Source: JAOEGB01 sp041262585 (GTDB taxonomy: Bacteria > Actinomycetota > Actinomycetes > Streptosporangiales > Streptosporangiaceae). From it: a stretch of 64,000 nt of DNA. This document shows positions 50,296 through 59,073 of the stretch, in pieces. The translations under genes were made by a program, and so were the position numbers. The notes under the pieces were generated by a model. It saw nothing but the letters and a program-made list of their open reading frames with translations. It was not told where the DNA came from and ran no database searches. The stretch's first letter is position 1. Each line of letters opens with the position of its first letter. The stretch covers positions 1 through 64,000 of the forward strand of contig NZ_JBGCBZ010000012.1 of NCBI RefSeq assembly GCF_041262585.1, written 5' to 3'.

Positions 50296-50376
50296 GCGCG
50301 GCCCTGCGCTCCTGATCTCGGCACCCGCCTCACCGCGGCCTCGCGCTCCTGATCTCGGTACCCGCCTGAGCGTGGT
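50274..50376 (+). repeat. 37-bp tandem repeat over the FHA gene 3' end (2.8 units)
   Basis: CCTGATTTCGG… begins at 50274, 50311 and 50348, 37 bp apart; the first unit covers the final codons and stop of the FHA gene. Thirty-seven is not a multiple of three, so copies after the stop are non-coding. A local duplication. Confidence 0.85.
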
Positions 50377-50511
50377 GTCCTGACGCCGCGCGCGGCCAGG
50401 CGGGGTTCCTCTGGGTATACCGGACAAATGCGCAAATTTCCGTTGTGATGCGCCGCCGCGAGCCACGCTCGCGGCATGCCACTCATCCGGAAGCTCATCC
50501 GGGAGCCGACA

Positions 50512-52074
50512 GTGCGGTTATCACGAAGAATTCCGATCATGCTGGCCGGCGCGGTGTTGGTGGCGGGAGTCGCGGGCCCTGGCATTCCGGCCGGCGCTCG
50601 CGACGCCGCGCCCGGCGTCGCCGACCTCACTCACGATATCGACCAGATCCTCAGCGATCCCCGCCTCACGGCCGCGCGCGTGGGCGTGGTCGTGAAGAGC
50701 GCCGCGACCGGCGAGGACCTGTACGCCGTGGACGCGGACAAGCTGTTCACGCCCGCCTCCAACAACAAGCTGCTCACCTCGGCGGCCGCCGTGGAGACGC
50801 TGGGGCCGGACCACCGGTTCCGCACCCAGGTCCTCGCCACGTCGAGGTCCGGGGCGAGGTCTGGGGCGAGGGTCACCGGCGACCTGGTCCTGAAGGGCAC
50901 GGGCGATCCGACCATGCTCGCCGCCGACTACGACGCGCTGGCCGCCAAGGTCGCCGCGGAAGGGATCACCGTGGTCAGGGGACGTCTGGTCGCCGACGAC
51001 ACCTGGTTCGACGACGTACGGCTCGGCGCCGACTGGACCTGGGACGACGAGCCGTACAACTACGCGGGCCAGATCTCGGCGCTGACCGCGTCACCCGACA
51101 CCGACTACGACGCCGGATCGGTGAAGGTCACGGTGACACCGGGCGACACCCAGGGCGGCCGTGCCGAGGTGTCCGTCACGCCGGAGACCGACTACGTGAA
51201 GATCGTGAACAGGGCGGTCACCGGCACGAGCACCGACGTGAAGGTCAATCGGGAACACGGCACCAACACGATCGTGGTCACGGGGACCGTGGCCGACCGC
51301 CACGACGAGTGGATGTCGGTGTGGGACCCCACGCTCTACGCGGCGTCGCTGTTCCGCGAGCGCCTGGCGAACCACGGCGTCCGCGTCCTTGGCCCGACCG
51401 TGCGCGGGGCCGCGCCGGAAGGGGCGACGGCGCTGGCCACCCACGAGTCCATCCCGCTGAGCCGCCTGCTGGTGCCGTTCATGAAGCTGAGCAACAACAT
51501 GCACGCCGAGATCCTGACCAAGACGATGGGGCGCAAGGTCTCCGGGCAGGGCACCTGGGCCGCCGGGCTGGCCGTCACCGAGGCGTTCGCCAGGGCCAAC
51601 GGCGTCGATACGCTGCGGCTCCGGGACGGCTCCGGACTCTCCCGCGCCGACGGCCTCACGCCCGCGGGCCTCACGTCACTGCTGGTCGCCCTGCGGAGCA
51701 AGCCGTGGTTCAGGACGTGGTACGGCTCGCTGCCCGTCGCGGGCGACCCCGACCGGATCACCGGAGGCACCCTCCGCAGCAGGATGCGCGACACTCCGGC
51801 GGCGGGCAACGTTCACGCCAAGACCGGCACGCTCACCGGCGTCACCGCGCTGTCGGGCTACGTGAGAAGCGCCGACGGCGAGCCGCTGGTCTTCTCGATC
51901 CTGGCGAACAACTTCCTGTCGGAGGATCCGCCCAAGGACCTGGAGGACCGGATCGCCGTACGGCTCGCCCAGTTCAGGCGGTCGGCCCCCGTGGACGGGG
52001 CCGCGGTGATCCTCATGGGAGCCCCGCCGACCGGCGGCCTGGAGTGCTCCTGGCTCAAACCCGTGGGCTGCTGA
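50512..52074 (+). CDS. dacB: D-Ala-D-Ala carboxypeptidase/endopeptidase (class C PBP, DacB/PBP4 type)
   Basis: Peptidoglycan crosslink-trimming enzyme, S13 family. 520 residues from a GTG with GGGAG six bases before; an ATG 36 bases earlier lacks a ribosome site. Signal peptide, then PBP motifs SxxK (PASNNKLL), SxN (SNNMHAE) and KTG (KTGTLTG). The region between SxxK and SxN is ~270 residues, the extra domains of PBP4. Secreted or membrane-tethered. Confidence 0.93.
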   Translation: MRLSRRIPIMLAGAVLVAGVAGPGIPAGARDAAPGVADLTHDIDQILSDPRLTAARVGVVVKSAATGEDLYAVDADKLFTPASNNKLLTSAAAVETLGPDHRFRTQVLATSRSGARSGARVTGDLVLKGTGDPTMLAADYDALAAKVAAEGITVVRGRLVADDTWFDDVRLGADWTWDDEPYNYAGQISALTASPDTDYDAGSVKVTVTPGDTQGGRAEVSVTPETDYVKIVNRAVTGTSTDVKVNREHGTNTIVVTGTVADRHDEWMSVWDPTLYAASLFRERLANHGVRVLGPTVRGAAPEGATALATHESIPLSRLLVPFMKLSNNMHAEILTKTMGRKVSGQGTWAAGLAVTEAFARANGVDTLRLRDGSGLSRADGLTPAGLTSLLVALRSKPWFRTWYGSLPVAGDPDRITGGTLRSRMRDTPAAGNVHAKTGTLTGVTALSGYVRSADGEPLVFSILANNFLSEDPPKDLEDRIAVRLAQFRRSAPVDGAAVILMGAPPTGGLECSWLKPVGC

Positions 52075-52100
52075 GCCGTACACGCGGCTGATCAGACACC

Positions 52101-52138
52101 ACCGGCTCCGTCCCCTGCTGAAGGGCGGCGGAGCCGGT
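52101..52138. terminator. Convergent terminator between dacB and ilvC
   Basis: ACCGGCTCCG (52101-52110) and CGGAGCCGGT (52129-52138) form a 10-bp stem with an 18-base loop in the spacer between the convergent stops; likely bidirectional. Confidence 0.65.
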
Positions 52139-52171
52139 AATGATGATCGATCTGGAGCAGCCTGCTATGGA

Positions 52172-53167
52172 CTACTTCTCCTTGAGCCAGCTCATCATCG
52201 GGCGGAGCTTGGCGCCGGTCTGCTCGATCGGATGTCCGGCCAGTTCCTCGCGGTACTTGTTGAAGTTGCCCTGGCCGGAGTCGAACTCCTCGACCAGCTC
52301 GCGGGCGAAGCGGCCGTCCTGGACCTCGTCCAGGATGCGGCGCATCTCCTTCTTGGTCTCGGCGTTGACCACGCGCGGGCCACGGGTGTAGCCGCCGTAC
52401 TCGGCGGTGTCGGAGACCGACCAGTACATCTTGGAGATGCCGCCCTCGTACATCAGGTCCACGATCAGCTTCATCTCGTGGAGGCACTCGAAGTAGGCGA
52501 CCTCGGGCTGGTAGCCCGCCTCGATCAGCGTCTCGAACCCGGCCTTGATCAGCTCCGACACGCCGCCGCAGAGCACGGCCTGCTCGCCGAACAGGTCGGT
52601 CTCGGTCTCCTCGGTGAAGGTCGTCTTCAGCGCGCCGGCGCGGGTGCCGCCGATGCCCTTGGCGTACGACAGGACCAGCGGCCAGGCGTTGCCCGTGGCG
52701 TCGCGCTCGACGGCGACGAGACAGGGCACGCCGCGGCCCGCGGCGTACTGGCGGCGGACGAGGTGGCCGGGGCCCTTGGGCGCCACCATCGCGACGTCCA
52801 CGCCCTCCGGCGCCTCGATCAGGCCGTACCGGATGTTGAGGCCGTGGCCGAAGAACAGCGCGTCACCCTCGACGAGGTTCGGCTGGACGTGCTCCGCGTA
52901 GAGGTGCCGCTGGATGTGGTCCGGCGCGAGGATCATCGTCAGGTCGGCCTCTTCGACGGCCTCCGAAGGCGACAGCACGCGAAGACCGTCGGCCTCGGCC
53001 TTCTCCCTGCTCTTGGAGCCCTCGGGCAGGCCGACCCGGACGTCCACGCCGGAGTCGCGCAGGCTCAGGGCGTGGGCGTGCCCCTGGCTGCCGTACCCCA
53101 GGACGGCCACGTGCCGCCCCTGGATGACCGACAGGTCGGCGTCGTCGTCGTAGAAGATCTCAGTCAC
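52172..53167 (-). CDS. ilvC: Ketol-acid reductoisomerase
   Basis: NADPH-dependent rearrangement/reduction of acetolactate and acetohydroxybutyrate. 331 residues, class I length. VLGYGSQGHAHALSL (NADPH Rossmann), APKGPGHLVRRQY, KLIVDLMYEGGI, and the EFDSGQGNFN/ E residues for Mg sites. GTG start (MTEIFYDDDAD) with AAGG seven bases upstream; the longer 5' frame has no support. Last gene of ilvBNC. Confidence 0.96.
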   Translation of the reverse strand: MTEIFYDDDADLSVIQGRHVAVLGYGSQGHAHALSLRDSGVDVRVGLPEGSKSREKAEADGLRVLSPSEAVEEADLTMILAPDHIQRHLYAEHVQPNLVEGDALFFGHGLNIRYGLIEAPEGVDVAMVAPKGPGHLVRRQYAAGRGVPCLVAVERDATGNAWPLVLSYAKGIGGTRAGALKTTFTEETETDLFGEQAVLCGGVSELIKAGFETLIEAGYQPEVAYFECLHEMKLIVDLMYEGGISKMYWSVSDTAEYGGYTRGPRVVNAETKKEMRRILDEVQDGRFARELVEEFDSGQGNFNKYREELAGHPIEQTGAKLRPMMSWLKEK

Positions 53168-53244
53168 ATGCTTGCCTTTCGGAATCGGTTGGTCGCGCTC
53201 GCTCGGGGTGCTCGACATCGCGTACGGCCGTGCGGGCCGTACGG

Positions 53245-53769
53245 CTAGGCGATGCGGTCGAGTGCCCGCAGCGAGCGGTCGGTGATGGAACGGGCGCCGC
53301 GGCCGATGGCCACCATGCCCGACTGCACGAGCTCCTTTATGCCATACGGCTCCAGCACCCTGACGAACGCCTCCAGCTTGTCCGTCGTGCCGGTGACCTC
53401 GATCGTCACCGCGTCCGGGGCGACGTCGACGCAGCGGGCGCGGAACAGGTTGACCAGCTCCAGGACGTGCGACCGGCTCTCGGCGTCGGTCCTGACCTTG
53501 ATCAGCATCAGCTCGCGCTGCACCGACTGGCTGTTGTCCAGCTCCACGATCTTGAGGACGTTGACCAGCTTGTTGAGCTGCTTGGTCACCTGCTCCAGCG
53601 GGAGCTCCTCCACGTTGACCACGATGGTCATCCGCGAGATGTCGTCGTGCTCGGTCGGCCCGACGGCCAGCGAGTCGATGTTGAACCCGCGGCGGCTGAA
53701 CAGCGCCGCGACCCGGGCCAGGACACCCGGCTTGTTCTCCACCAAAACGGACAGCGTATGACGGCTCAT
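53245..53769 (-). CDS. ilvN: Acetolactate synthase small (regulatory) subunit
   Basis: 174 residues. N-terminal ACT domain HTLSVLVENKPGVLARVAALFSRRGFNIDSLAVG that binds valine and gives feedback inhibition of the large subunit; C-terminal ALS_ss domain. GGGAGG five bases before the ATG. 40 bp after ilvB and 77 bp before ilvC: one transcript. Confidence 0.96.
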   Translation of the reverse strand: MSRHTLSVLVENKPGVLARVAALFSRRGFNIDSLAVGPTEHDDISRMTIVVNVEELPLEQVTKQLNKLVNVLKIVELDNSQSVQRELMLIKVRTDAESRSHVLELVNLFRARCVDVAPDAVTIEVTGTTDKLEAFVRVLEPYGIKELVQSGMVAIGRGARSITDRSLRALDRIA

Positions 53770-53809
53770 GCGGCCCTCCCCTTGGCGCAGCTGCAGTTGC
53801 TCCGCTCGG

Positions 53810-55555
53810 TCATTCTTCGCTCTCCCACTTCGGCGCCATGTCGCGGGCGTACTTGATGTCGTCGTTGCTGGTGCCGGCCGCGACCATCGGCCAGACCATC
53901 GCGTCCTGGTGAACGACGAAGTCGATCACCACCGGGGCGTCGTTGATCTCCATGGCCTTGCGGATGGTGGCGTCGACGTCCTCCGGCCGCTCGCACCGCA
54001 GGCCGACGCACCCATATGCCTCGGCCAGCTTCACGAAGTCCGGAATCCGCTTGACCCTGTTCAGGTCGCTGTTGGAGTACCGCTCGTCGTAGAACAGCGT
54101 CTGCCACTGCCTGATCATGCCGAGGTTACCGTTGTTGATGACCGCCACCTTGATGGGCACGCCCTCGATGGCGCAGGTGGCCAGCTCCTGGTTGGTCATC
54201 TGGAAGCAGCCGTCGCCGTCGATGCACCACACCGGGGTGTCCGGCCGGCCCATCTTGGCGCCCATCGCGGCCGGGACGGCGAAGCCCATCGTCCCCGCGC
54301 CGCCCGAGTTGATGAACGTCCCCGGCTTCTCGTAGCCGATGAACTGCGCCGCCCACATCTGGTGCTGGCCGACGCCCGCGGTGTAGATCGCGTCCGGGCC
54401 GACGAGCGCGCTCAGCCGCTCCATGACGTACTGCGGGGCCAGGGAGCCGTCCTCGTACTGGTCGTAGCCCAGCGGGTAGGTCTCCTTGTAGCTGTTGAGG
54501 ACCCGCCACCAGTCGGCGTAGTCGCCCTTGCGGCCCTCGTTGTGCTCGTTGCGCACCGCGTTGACCAGGTCACCGAGCACCTCGCGGCAGTCGCCCACGA
54601 TCGGCACGTCCGCGTGGCGGTTCTTGGAGATTTCCGCCGGGTCGATGTCGGCGTGGATGACCTTGGCGTTCGGCGCGAAGCTGGACAGCTGGCCGGTCAC
54701 GCGGTCGTCGAACCGAGTGCCGAGCGCGATCAGCAGATCCGAGCGCTGCAGGGTCCCGACCGCCGAGACGCTGCCGTGCATGCCCGGCATGCCCATGTGC
54801 TGCGGGTGGCTGTCGGGGAACGTGCCGCGCGCCATCAGCGTGGTCACGACCGGGATGCCCGTCAGCTCGGCCAGTTCGAGCAGCTCCGCCGAGGCGCGCG
54901 CCTTGTGCACGCCGCCGCCGACGTAGAGGACCGGCCTCCGGGCCTCGATCATCAGCTTGGCGGCCTCGCGGATCTGCTTGGAATGCGGCCGGGTCACCGG
55001 CCGGTAGCCGGGAAGCTGCATGACCGGCGGCCAGGAGAACGTGGTCATCGTCTGGAGCGCGTCCTTGGCGATGTCCACCAGCACAGGGCCGGGGCGGCCC
55101 GTGGACGCGATGTGAAACGCCTCGGCGATGATCCGGGGAATGTCGTCGGCGTGGGTCACCAGGAAGTTGTGCTTGGTGATCGGCATCGTGATGCCGGAGA
55201 TGTCCGCCTCCTGGAAGGCGTCCGTCCCGATCAGCGGAGTCGACACCTGCCCGGTGATCGCGACGATCGGCACCGAGTCCATGTACGCGTCGGCGATCGG
55301 CGTGACCAGGTTCGTCGCCCCCGGGCCGCTGGTCGCCATGCACACCCCGACCTTGCCCGTGGCCTGCGCGTACCCCTCGGCGGCGTGGCCTGCGCCCTGC
55401 TCGTGCCGTACAAGCACGTGCCGGACCTTGGTCGAGTCGTAGAGGGGATCGTAGGCGGGGAGAATCGCGCCGCCCGGGATCCCGAACACCGTGTCGACCC
55501 CGACGTGCTCCAGTGCCCTCACGAGGGCCTGAGCACCTGTCATCTGTTCGGTCAT
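53810..55555 (-). CDS. ilvB: Acetolactate synthase large subunit
   Basis: TPP/FAD enzyme making acetolactate and acetohydroxybutyrate, first common step to Val/Leu/Ile. 581 residues. Catalytic Glu in VRHEQGAGHAAEGYAQATG; GDGCFQMTNQELATCAIEGVPIKVAVINNG is the TPP/Mg motif; FAD region GSVSAVGTLQRSDLLIALGTRFDDRVTG. First gene of ilvBNC, preceded by an attenuator. Confidence 0.97.
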   Translation of the reverse strand: MTEQMTGAQALVRALEHVGVDTVFGIPGGAILPAYDPLYDSTKVRHVLVRHEQGAGHAAEGYAQATGKVGVCMATSGPGATNLVTPIADAYMDSVPIVAITGQVSTPLIGTDAFQEADISGITMPITKHNFLVTHADDIPRIIAEAFHIASTGRPGPVLVDIAKDALQTMTTFSWPPVMQLPGYRPVTRPHSKQIREAAKLMIEARRPVLYVGGGVHKARASAELLELAELTGIPVVTTLMARGTFPDSHPQHMGMPGMHGSVSAVGTLQRSDLLIALGTRFDDRVTGQLSSFAPNAKVIHADIDPAEISKNRHADVPIVGDCREVLGDLVNAVRNEHNEGRKGDYADWWRVLNSYKETYPLGYDQYEDGSLAPQYVMERLSALVGPDAIYTAGVGQHQMWAAQFIGYEKPGTFINSGGAGTMGFAVPAAMGAKMGRPDTPVWCIDGDGCFQMTNQELATCAIEGVPIKVAVINNGNLGMIRQWQTLFYDERYSNSDLNRVKRIPDFVKLAEAYGCVGLRCERPEDVDATIRKAMEINDAPVVIDFVVHQDAMVWPMVAAGTSNDDIKYARDMAPKWESEE

Positions 55556-55602
55556 CGGCTCGTTCCTTGTGGCTGAGCTGTCTGCTGGGTGTCTGCTGGC
55601 AT

Positions 55603-55636
55603 AAAAAATGCCCCGTCCGCTGAGCGGAGCTGGGGC
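55603..55636 (-). terminator. ilvB attenuator terminator
   Basis: On the minus strand GCCCC…CCGC/GCGG…GGGGC stems are followed by ATTTTTT, an intrinsic terminator 50 bp before ilvB. Its 5' arm adjoins GCGCGC, which can also pair in the alternative hairpin (55637-55644 with 55664-55671, GCGCGCAG/CTGCGCGC). Confidence 0.85.
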
Positions 55637-55658
55637 GCGCGCAGGACCGAGTGCTTCG

Positions 55659-55706
55659 TCAGGCTGCGCGCCTGCGAAGTACTACGAGGATCCCATCGCC
55701 ATGCAT
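55659..55706 (-). CDS. ilvB leader peptide MHGDGILVVLRRRAA
   Basis: 15 codons including consecutive Ile-Leu-Val-Val-Leu, ending at a TGA directly before the antiterminator arm. The layout (leader, alternative hairpin, terminator with U-run, ilvB) is classical ribosome-mediated attenuation: plentiful charged tRNAs lead to termination. Shares the GCAGGCGCGC segment with the cimA leader. Confidence 0.88.
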   Translation of the reverse strand: MHGDGILVVLRRRAA

Positions 55707-55810
55707 TGCTACACCATGTCCGATCGACAGCCCCCGCGTCAAATCATCTGGGATAGCCATCTCACCATCCGGACAGTGTTTGATTGCCGCGCCGGCGGCG
55801 CGGCGGGCTC

Positions 55811-55927
55811 GTGCATGATCACGATGGACGTCGGTGCAGTCCGGAGGAATTCCCGGGAAGCTGTGCGTGATCACGCTGGGAGTCGGTTCAGCCCAGACGT
55901 GCTGTCGGGGAACCCGCGCATGATCAC
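55811..55927 (-). repeat. Repeat array F: three reverse cores, 52/53-bp spacing
   Basis: Cores at 55811 (exact), 55863 (GTGCGTGATCAC) and 55916 (GCGCATGATCAC). The two spacers resemble each other (shared ACTG/GCACCGAC-like ends). Nearest to the GGDEF/EAL gene end, in that gene's sense orientation. The core farthest from it (55811) lacks TTCCC. Confidence 0.9.
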
Positions 55928-55933
55928 CACAAA

Positions 55934-58846
55934 TTAGGCGGTGTTCTGGAGGGTGGTGCGCATGAGGGAGTCGACTCCTCGGGCGGCCATGGGGCGGGCG
56001 ACGAGGTAGCCCTGGCCCCTCGTGCAACCCATCTCGCGCAGGAGCTCCAGTTGCTCGGGACGCTCGATGCCCTCGGCGACGACGATCAGGCCGAGGTCGT
56101 GGCCGAGCCGTACGATCGTGCGGGTCAGCAGGGTGAGGGTCTCGTCACGGCCGAGTCCGGAGACGAACGACGGGTCGATCTTGATCATGTCGACCGGGAG
56201 CTGGCGGAGGAAGGCCAGCGACGCGTAGCCGGTGCCGAAGTCGTCGATGGCCAGCCGTACGCCGAGGGCTCGCAGCTCCGAGAGCTTGGCGATCGTGTCG
56301 TCGGCGTCCTCGACCAGCATCTCCTCGATCACTTCGAGGGTCAGCGCGCTCGCGGGCAGCCCGCTCTCGGCCAGCGCCTCGGACACGGTCTCGACGAACC
56401 GGGGCGCGGTGATCTGGCGGGCGGACAGGTTGAGCGACAGGCCGATGTCCCATGACGAGGCCCGCCAGGCGGCCACCTCCTGGCACGCCTCCCGGAGGAT
56501 CCACTCGCTCAGCGGCACGATCAGCCCCGTGTCCTCCGCCGGGCCGAGGAACTGCTCCGGCGGCACGAACGTGCTGCCCCGCCACCACCGGACCAGCGCC
56601 TCGACCGCCGTGACGCGGGAGGTGGCCAGGTCGACCACGGGCTGATACTCGACGGTGAACTGGTTCTCCAGCAGCGCGCGTTGCAGGTCCGCGGCGATCT
56701 CCAGGCGGCGCACGACATCGGCGTGCATGTGGGTGGCGAAGACCTCGACCCGGCGTCCGCCCAGCTCCTTGGCGCGCGACATCGCGACATCGGCGTTGCG
56801 CAGGAGGTCTCCCGCGGGCAGGCCGTCCTCCGCGAAGGCCACGCCCACGCTGGCCGTGAGGGCCATGTCCCGATCGGCGACGCGGAACGGCTCGGACGAC
56901 ACCGCGCGGACCAGCCGTTCCGCCAGGTCGATGGCGGTCTGCGCGTCGGCGCCGCTGGACACGCCGCCCTCCAGCAGCACCGCGAACTCGTCCCCACCCC
57001 ACCGGGCCAGCGTGTCGTCGGCCCGTACGGCGGAGCGCAGCCTGCGGGCGGCCTGACCGAGCAGGTAGTCGCCGCTGGCATGGCCGACCGAGTCGTTGAC
57101 CCCGGTGAAGCCGTCGAGGTCGAGGAAGATCACCGCGGTGCGGCCGGCGCTCCGCCGGGCGAGCACCTCCCGGGCGCGCTCCTCGAAGTAGGCCCGGTTG
57201 GGCAGCCCGGTCACCCCGTCGTGGAAGGTCAGGTGGGTGACCTGGTTCCGCAGGGCCACCTGGTCGGTCATGTCCCGGACGCTGACGAGGATGAGGTCCT
57301 CGCCGCGGACGTGGCGGGTGGCGACCGACTCGGTGGGCCGCCACGTGCCGTCGGCCGCGCGGACGCGGCAGGCGATCCGGCAACTCGCGTGGATCTCCGA
57401 CACGTCCTCGTCGGCGGCGGCGATCCTGCGCAGCAGCGCATGGATGCCCGGAACGTCTTCGGGGTGGATGTAGTCGAAGATCGGGTGTCCGGCGAGATCG
57501 CCGGGGCGGTAGCCGTACGTCGCGTCGACCCCGGCGCCGATCTCGCGGATCACGCCGTCGAGGTCGCAGACCAGCACGACGTCGCCCGTGTTCTCGGCGA
57601 GCTGGCGGAGCTGCTGCTCGCCGACGTCGACGAGGCGGCGCATCCCCGCGGTCTCCACGAGCAGCACGAACAGCCGCCCGAGCAGCACGAGGACGACGGA
57701 GGCGGCGACGACGGGCATGGCGGGGTCGTGGCTCCCGGCGATCGCGTGGAGGGTCACGACGACCGTGGCGACGGCCGCCAGGACGAGCGGCGTGGCCGCC
57801 GTGAGCGCCGCGGGCAGTGGTTTCCAGGCCCGGCGCTCCTCGACCCATGGGGTGACGGCGAGCACGAGGAACGCTGCCGGGGCGACGAGGACGGCCGCCA
57901 GAGGCGGCGTGTCGCCGCTGAGCCGGGCGAGCGCCGTGGCCACCTCGGCCACGGTTATCGCGCTGAGCACCCCCACACCGGCCAGGCCCACCGTGCGGCT
58001 GCCCGATCGGGACGCGGCGACGGCGGGCGCCACGGCGCAGGCCGCGAGCAGGCAGACGACCGGCAGCGCCAGCGTGGAGAAGAAGGCGGCGGGCTCCTCC
58101 GCCTTCCGGAAGGCCGGGCCCAGCAGGGCCACCCACGCCACCACGAAGATCGACGCGGCGCCCACATAGGCGTCGGTGGCCTGCCGGAACACGCCACGGC
58201 TGTACGCCGGGGGTTTCACGGACAGGCCGCAGCCGATCGCGAGCAGGATGGAGCCGACGAGCAGCAGCAGGTCGGCGAAGGTCAGCACGAACGGGGTGCC
58301 GTCCGCCACGGGACGGACGCCGACGCCGAGAAGCCAGGTCAGCGAGCCTCCGGCCAGCCAACGCCAGGCGGCCGGCTGCCGCCGGTGCCCCGGCGCGACC
58401 CGAGAGGCCGCCGCGATCAGCGAGACGGACGCGAGAAGACCCGTGACGACTCCGGCGATGGCCGCGAGCGCGGAGGACGAGCCTCCCGTAATCAGGGCAG
58501 CGAGGACCCCCGCCACGCCGAGCCCGGCTGTGGCGGTGAGCGAGACCCTCGGGTCACGCCTGCCTTTCACGCGTGTCGCCTCTGTACCTGGAGCCGCGGC
58601 GTCCGTCGCGGCTCTGTCCGGAGCCGCCGTCCCGGTTGCCGCCGTGCTCGTTGCCGCTGTGTCGGTTGTGGTCATGCCGGTCGGTGTCTCTGTGGCCGGC
58701 GTGCCGCTCATGTTCGGGTCCGTTCCGGATATGGCGGGAGCCGCTATATCCGGCACCGGTCCGTCTGGTACGGCGGAGCCTGCCGGAACCCTGCCGGGAC
58801 ATGGAGTCGCCTCAGCTTCGTCGCGCCCGGTAGGGGGTGATGTCAC
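55934..58846 (-). CDS. Membrane GGDEF–EAL protein with PAS domain (c-di-GMP metabolism)
   Basis: 970 residues from a GTG with GGGAGG upstream (a TTG 48 bases earlier is unlikely). N-terminal ~95 residues are a Thr/Ala/Asp-rich tail, then ~9-10 membrane helices, PAS (~400-500; LAENTGDVVLVCDLDGVIREIGAG), GGDEF (~530-690; RWGGDEFAVLLEGG motif intact) and EAL (~720-970; AVEALVRWW motif, DDFGTGYASLAFLRQLPVD, and VAEGIE motifs). Both active-site motifs intact, so it could synthesise or hydrolyse c-di-GMP. Stimulus (PAS) unknown. Confidence 0.92.
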   Translation of the reverse strand: MTSPPTGRDEAEATPCPGRVPAGSAVPDGPVPDIAAPAISGTDPNMSGTPATETPTGMTTTDTAATSTAATGTAAPDRAATDAAAPGTEATRVKGRRDPRVSLTATAGLGVAGVLAALITGGSSSALAAIAGVVTGLLASVSLIAAASRVAPGHRRQPAAWRWLAGGSLTWLLGVGVRPVADGTPFVLTFADLLLLVGSILLAIGCGLSVKPPAYSRGVFRQATDAYVGAASIFVVAWVALLGPAFRKAEEPAAFFSTLALPVVCLLAACAVAPAVAASRSGSRTVGLAGVGVLSAITVAEVATALARLSGDTPPLAAVLVAPAAFLVLAVTPWVEERRAWKPLPAALTAATPLVLAAVATVVVTLHAIAGSHDPAMPVVAASVVLVLLGRLFVLLVETAGMRRLVDVGEQQLRQLAENTGDVVLVCDLDGVIREIGAGVDATYGYRPGDLAGHPIFDYIHPEDVPGIHALLRRIAAADEDVSEIHASCRIACRVRAADGTWRPTESVATRHVRGEDLILVSVRDMTDQVALRNQVTHLTFHDGVTGLPNRAYFEERAREVLARRSAGRTAVIFLDLDGFTGVNDSVGHASGDYLLGQAARRLRSAVRADDTLARWGGDEFAVLLEGGVSSGADAQTAIDLAERLVRAVSSEPFRVADRDMALTASVGVAFAEDGLPAGDLLRNADVAMSRAKELGGRRVEVFATHMHADVVRRLEIAADLQRALLENQFTVEYQPVVDLATSRVTAVEALVRWWRGSTFVPPEQFLGPAEDTGLIVPLSEWILREACQEVAAWRASSWDIGLSLNLSARQITAPRFVETVSEALAESGLPASALTLEVIEEMLVEDADDTIAKLSELRALGVRLAIDDFGTGYASLAFLRQLPVDMIKIDPSFVSGLGRDETLTLLTRTIVRLGHDLGLIVVAEGIERPEQLELLREMGCTRGQGYLVARPMAARGVDSLMRTTLQNTA

Positions 58847-59073
58847 GGCCCCTCCCGTCCCCGACTCGGCTTTACTCTCCCTGTCACATGGCAAGTCTGC
58901 GCACAGACGGTGATCGAGAGGGCGACAACCGCGGAGTCGTCACCGATCTGATAACCAGCCATGCACGGATGAGGTTCACCGTACGCACCCCAGGTCACGG
59001 GGCAGCCACGTTCCGGAATCCTTAATGGAGCAGTCAGGCCCGCGGTCAAGCCGCCGCCCGTCGCCGGGAGCGG
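58847..59073. other. Gap upstream of the GGDEF/EAL gene
   Basis: 227 bp, minus-strand promoter side of the GGDEF/EAL gene. It has some local inverted repeats but no convincing riboswitch or terminator; I see nothing else. Confidence 0.4.

Noticed and set aside
56145..58361. 738-codon minus-frame and 719-codon plus-frame inside the GGDEF/EAL gene
   Set aside because: Both are Arg/Gly-rich shadows; the GGDEF and EAL motifs lie in the frame annotated.
58847..59073. Possible c-di-nucleotide riboswitch upstream of the GGDEF/EAL gene
   Set aside because: I found G-rich pairings but could not match conserved riboswitch core residues; a covariance search would decide.
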